Source: Gemmatimonadota bacterium (GTDB taxonomy: Bacteria > Gemmatimonadota > Gemmatimonadetes > Longimicrobiales > Gaopeijiaceae). Taken from it: a stretch of 64,000 bases of DNA. Of this stretch, positions 62,139 to 64,000 are shown piece by piece. The stretch's first letter is position 1. Each line of letters opens with the position of its first letter. The position numbers were made by a program, and so were the translations under genes. The stretch spans positions 1-64,000 of the forward strand of contig JBBEBG010000018.1 in assembly GCA_040882465.1 (NCBI GenBank). Reading direction: 5' to 3'. The notes under the pieces are model-generated. The model was not told the origin of the DNA. It saw only the letters and a list, made by a program, of their open reading frames with translations, and made no database searches.

Positions 62139-63938
62139 ATGAAGGGCACGAGCGCGGGGATCTCCGACTTCTCCACCGGGCTGCGCACGCGGCTCGCCGG
62201 TTCGCTCGACGCGGGTGCCGCGGGACGCCGGGAGACACTGGTCGGGTGGGTCCATCGCCGGCGTGACCTCGGAGGGCTCCTCTTCGTGGACCTCAGGGAC
62301 CGGGGAGGTGTGGTCCAACTTTCTTTCGGACCTGAGTGGACCGAGGCCGAAAGCCTGCGTCGGGCGGGAAAGCTCGGGAGCGAGGACGTCATCCGTGTGG
62401 AAGGGGAGGTCGCTCCGCGTCCGCCGGAAGCCCGCAACGTAGAGCTGGCCAGCGGCGAGATCGAGGTGAAGGTCCATCGGTTGGAGCTTCTCAATCCCGC
62501 CGAAACGCCCGCAATCCCGGTCTACCGAGCCCCCGACGAGGAGCTCCCGGCCGAGGAGTTGCGGCTGAGGCACCGCCACCTCGACCTGCGCCGCGCCGAG
62601 CTCCAGGAGCACCTCCGACTCCGGCACCGCCTCCTCCTCACGACGCGGAACTACTTCGACCGAATGGGTTTCGTCGAGGTCGAGACTCCGATCCTCACAA
62701 AAACGACGCCGGAAGGCGCCCGCGACTACCTCGTCCCCAGCCGCGTGCACCCCGGCGAGTTTTACGCCCTGCCGCAGAGTCCCCAGATCTACAAGCAGGT
62801 CCTGATGACGGCCGGCTTCGACCGGTACCTGCAGATCGCGCGTTGCTTTCGTGACGAGGACCTCCGAGCGGACCGCCAGCCCGAATTCACTCAGATCGAC
62901 GTCGAGGCCTCCTTCATTACGCCTGAGGACATCGTCCGTTGGATCGAGGGGCTCATGCGCGAGCTCGCGGAGGTGGCGGGGGTCGAAGGAGAGCCCCCCT
63001 TCCCACGGCTCACGCACGCGGAGGCCCTCGAACGCTTCGGTTCCGACCGTCCGGACCTTCGTTGGACTCTCGAGGTCTCCGACTGGACCTCGGCGCTCCG
63101 GGGGGTGGAGTCCGATCTCCTGCGCAAGATCGTCGCGGAGGGCGGGCGGATTCGCGGCCTTCGGATTCCGGGGGGCGCGCGGCTTCCGAGAAAAGGGGTC
63201 GAGGCGCTCGAGGGGGTGGCGAGGTCAGCGGGCGCTCCGGGCCTTCTCTGGGCGAAGCACGGCGCGGACGACACCAGCGGCCCGCTTTCCCGTTGGCTCG
63301 GCGATGCGGAGTGGAGTGCGCTCGGAGCGGCCGCAGAGGACCTCTTTCTGGTGGCGGCCGGGCCGGACCGTGTGACATCGCCCGCCCTCTCCGCGGTGCG
63401 AGGCGCGGCCATCCGGGCGCTCGAGATTCCACCGGAGCGCGCCCACGCCTGGCTCTGGGTGCTCGACTTTCCCCTCTTCGAGGAAGTGGACGGTGTCCTG
63501 TACGCAGGCCACCACCCCTTCGTTCTCCCCCACCCGGACGACATGGAGCTCCTCGACTCCGCTCCGGGGTCGGCGCGGGGGCTCGCCTACGACCTCGTAT
63601 ACAACGGCTCGGAGCTGGGGTCCGGAAGCATCCGTATTCACGAGCCCGGGCTCCAGCGCCGCATTCTCCGAATCCTCGGGCTGGAGGATGCGGCGATCGG
63701 CCGCAAGTTCGGGTTCCTCCTGGAGGCGCTCGGCTCGGGCGCGCCTCCCCACGGAGGGATCGCGCTCGGCGTGGATCGCATCGTGAAGGACTTCACCGGG
63801 GCGGGAAGCCTCCGTGACGTCATCGCCTTCCCGAAGACGACGGCCGCCCGGGCCCTGTTCGAGGGTGCACCGACGCCGGTCACTCGCGAGGAGCTCGACT
63901 CGCTCCGGCTCACGGTGCGCGCCGAGCGGACCGGGTAG
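62139..63938 (+). CDS. aspS: Aspartate-tRNA ligase (bacterial type)
   Basis: This class IIb synthetase charges tRNA-Asp. The 599-residue product has an N-terminal OB domain (LVGWVHRRRDLGGLLFVDLRD), the class II core with PEGARDYLVPSR, the QSPQIYKQVLM motif and motif 2 RCFRDEDLRADRQPEFTQID. The bacterial GAD insertion domain lies at about 290-410, and motif 3 is GIALGVDRIV. Because AsnRS is also encoded in the window, a discriminating AspRS would suffice. No gatCAB gene is seen here. Confidence 0.96.
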   Translation: MKGTSAGISDFSTGLRTRLAGSLDAGAAGRRETLVGWVHRRRDLGGLLFVDLRDRGGVVQLSFGPEWTEAESLRRAGKLGSEDVIRVEGEVAPRPPEARNVELASGEIEVKVHRLELLNPAETPAIPVYRAPDEELPAEELRLRHRHLDLRRAELQEHLRLRHRLLLTTRNYFDRMGFVEVETPILTKTTPEGARDYLVPSRVHPGEFYALPQSPQIYKQVLMTAGFDRYLQIARCFRDEDLRADRQPEFTQIDVEASFITPEDIVRWIEGLMRELAEVAGVEGEPPFPRLTHAEALERFGSDRPDLRWTLEVSDWTSALRGVESDLLRKIVAEGGRIRGLRIPGGARLPRKGVEALEGVARSAGAPGLLWAKHGADDTSGPLSRWLGDAEWSALGAAAEDLFLVAAGPDRVTSPALSAVRGAAIRALEIPPERAHAWLWVLDFPLFEEVDGVLYAGHHPFVLPHPDDMELLDSAPGSARGLAYDLVYNGSELGSGSIRIHEPGLQRRILRILGLEDAAIGRKFGFLLEALGSGAPPHGGIALGVDRIVKDFTGAGSLRDVIAFPKTTAARALFEGAPTPVTREELDSLRLTVRAERTG

Positions 63939-63946
63939 AGCCGCGC

Positions 63947-64000
63947 ATGGAGCGGATGGAGCGAACGATCGTCGAACATCGGCTGGACGCCGAAGGAGCC
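63947..64000 (+). CDS. Start of a gene cut by the window end
   Basis: Eight bases after the aspS stop, ATG 63947 (or ATG 63956) opens a frame of 18 codons that runs to the end of the window, beginning MERMERTIVEHRLDAEGA. This start resembles the N-terminus of PhoH-family ATPases, but too little is visible to decide. Confidence 0.4.
   Translation, partial: MERMERTIVEHRLDAEGA

Overview
The window is a gene-dense, high-GC (upper 60s percent by eye) chromosomal segment of a bacterium that makes peptidoglycan and has an outer membrane. MurE carries the DNPR motif typical of meso-diaminopimelate ligases. There is a lipoprotein-type HtrA protease, a second predicted lipoprotein and an outer-membrane beta-barrel candidate. 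Gene content and order (complete dcw cluster, PurSQLF, AsnRS, many GTG/TTG starts, ATGA overlaps) would fit Gemmatimonadota or a similar phylum. That placement is inference from general impression, not from a marker-gene comparison.

Layout. (1) 64-16313: a complete division and cell wall (dcw) cluster on the + strand: mraZ, rsmH, ftsL, ftsI (with PASTA), murE, murF, mraY, murD, ftsW, murG, murC, ftsQ, ftsA, ftsZ. It is preceded by a promoter and a five-copy, 10-bp-spaced MraZ operator. (2) 16339-25197, +: an M23 endopeptidase, an unrecognised membrane protein, ftsY, recG, asnS and a D-2-hydroxyacid dehydrogenase. (3) 25211-34258: a long inverted-repeat element, mazG (-), alr, a lipoprotein/beta-barrel pair, miaB, a LapA-like protein and comEC. 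(4) fbp (+), then a ten-gene minus-strand run read truA-tal-degP-purB-purC-pssA-purS-purQ-purL-purF (46438 down to 35380). (5) 46587-55617: tryptophan genes trpD, trpC, trpF, trpB and trpA. lexA (-) lies between trpD and trpC, and a HEAT-repeat/HD-GYP gene pair lies between trpB and trpA. (6) 55633-64000: an NFACT/RqcH-family protein (-), panB-panC, a LytR_C protein, lepB, a second inverted-repeat element, rlmN (-), aspS and the first codons of a further gene.

How the genes work together. The first 17.7 kb builds and splits the wall: Mur ligases and MraY/MurG make lipid II, FtsW/FtsI polymerise and cross-link it at the septum, FtsQ/L/A/Z form the divisome and the M23 protein probably trims or activates. 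The minus-strand run supplies most of de novo purine synthesis (PurF, PurSQL, PurC, PurB) together with phosphatidylserine synthase and a periplasmic protease. The trp genes cover every step after anthranilate; trpE and trpG are not in the window.

Most notable are two related intergenic inverted repeats (25211-25330 and 60522-60647). They share core motifs, but their long self-complementary arms differ in sequence. Both sit between convergent genes, and the second is flanked by an 8-bp direct repeat like a target-site duplication. Also notable are the MraZ operator array, the HEAT/HD-GYP pair inside the trp operon and possible alternative RNA folds in front of trpD. No tRNA, rRNA, CRISPR array, transposase or phage gene was seen.
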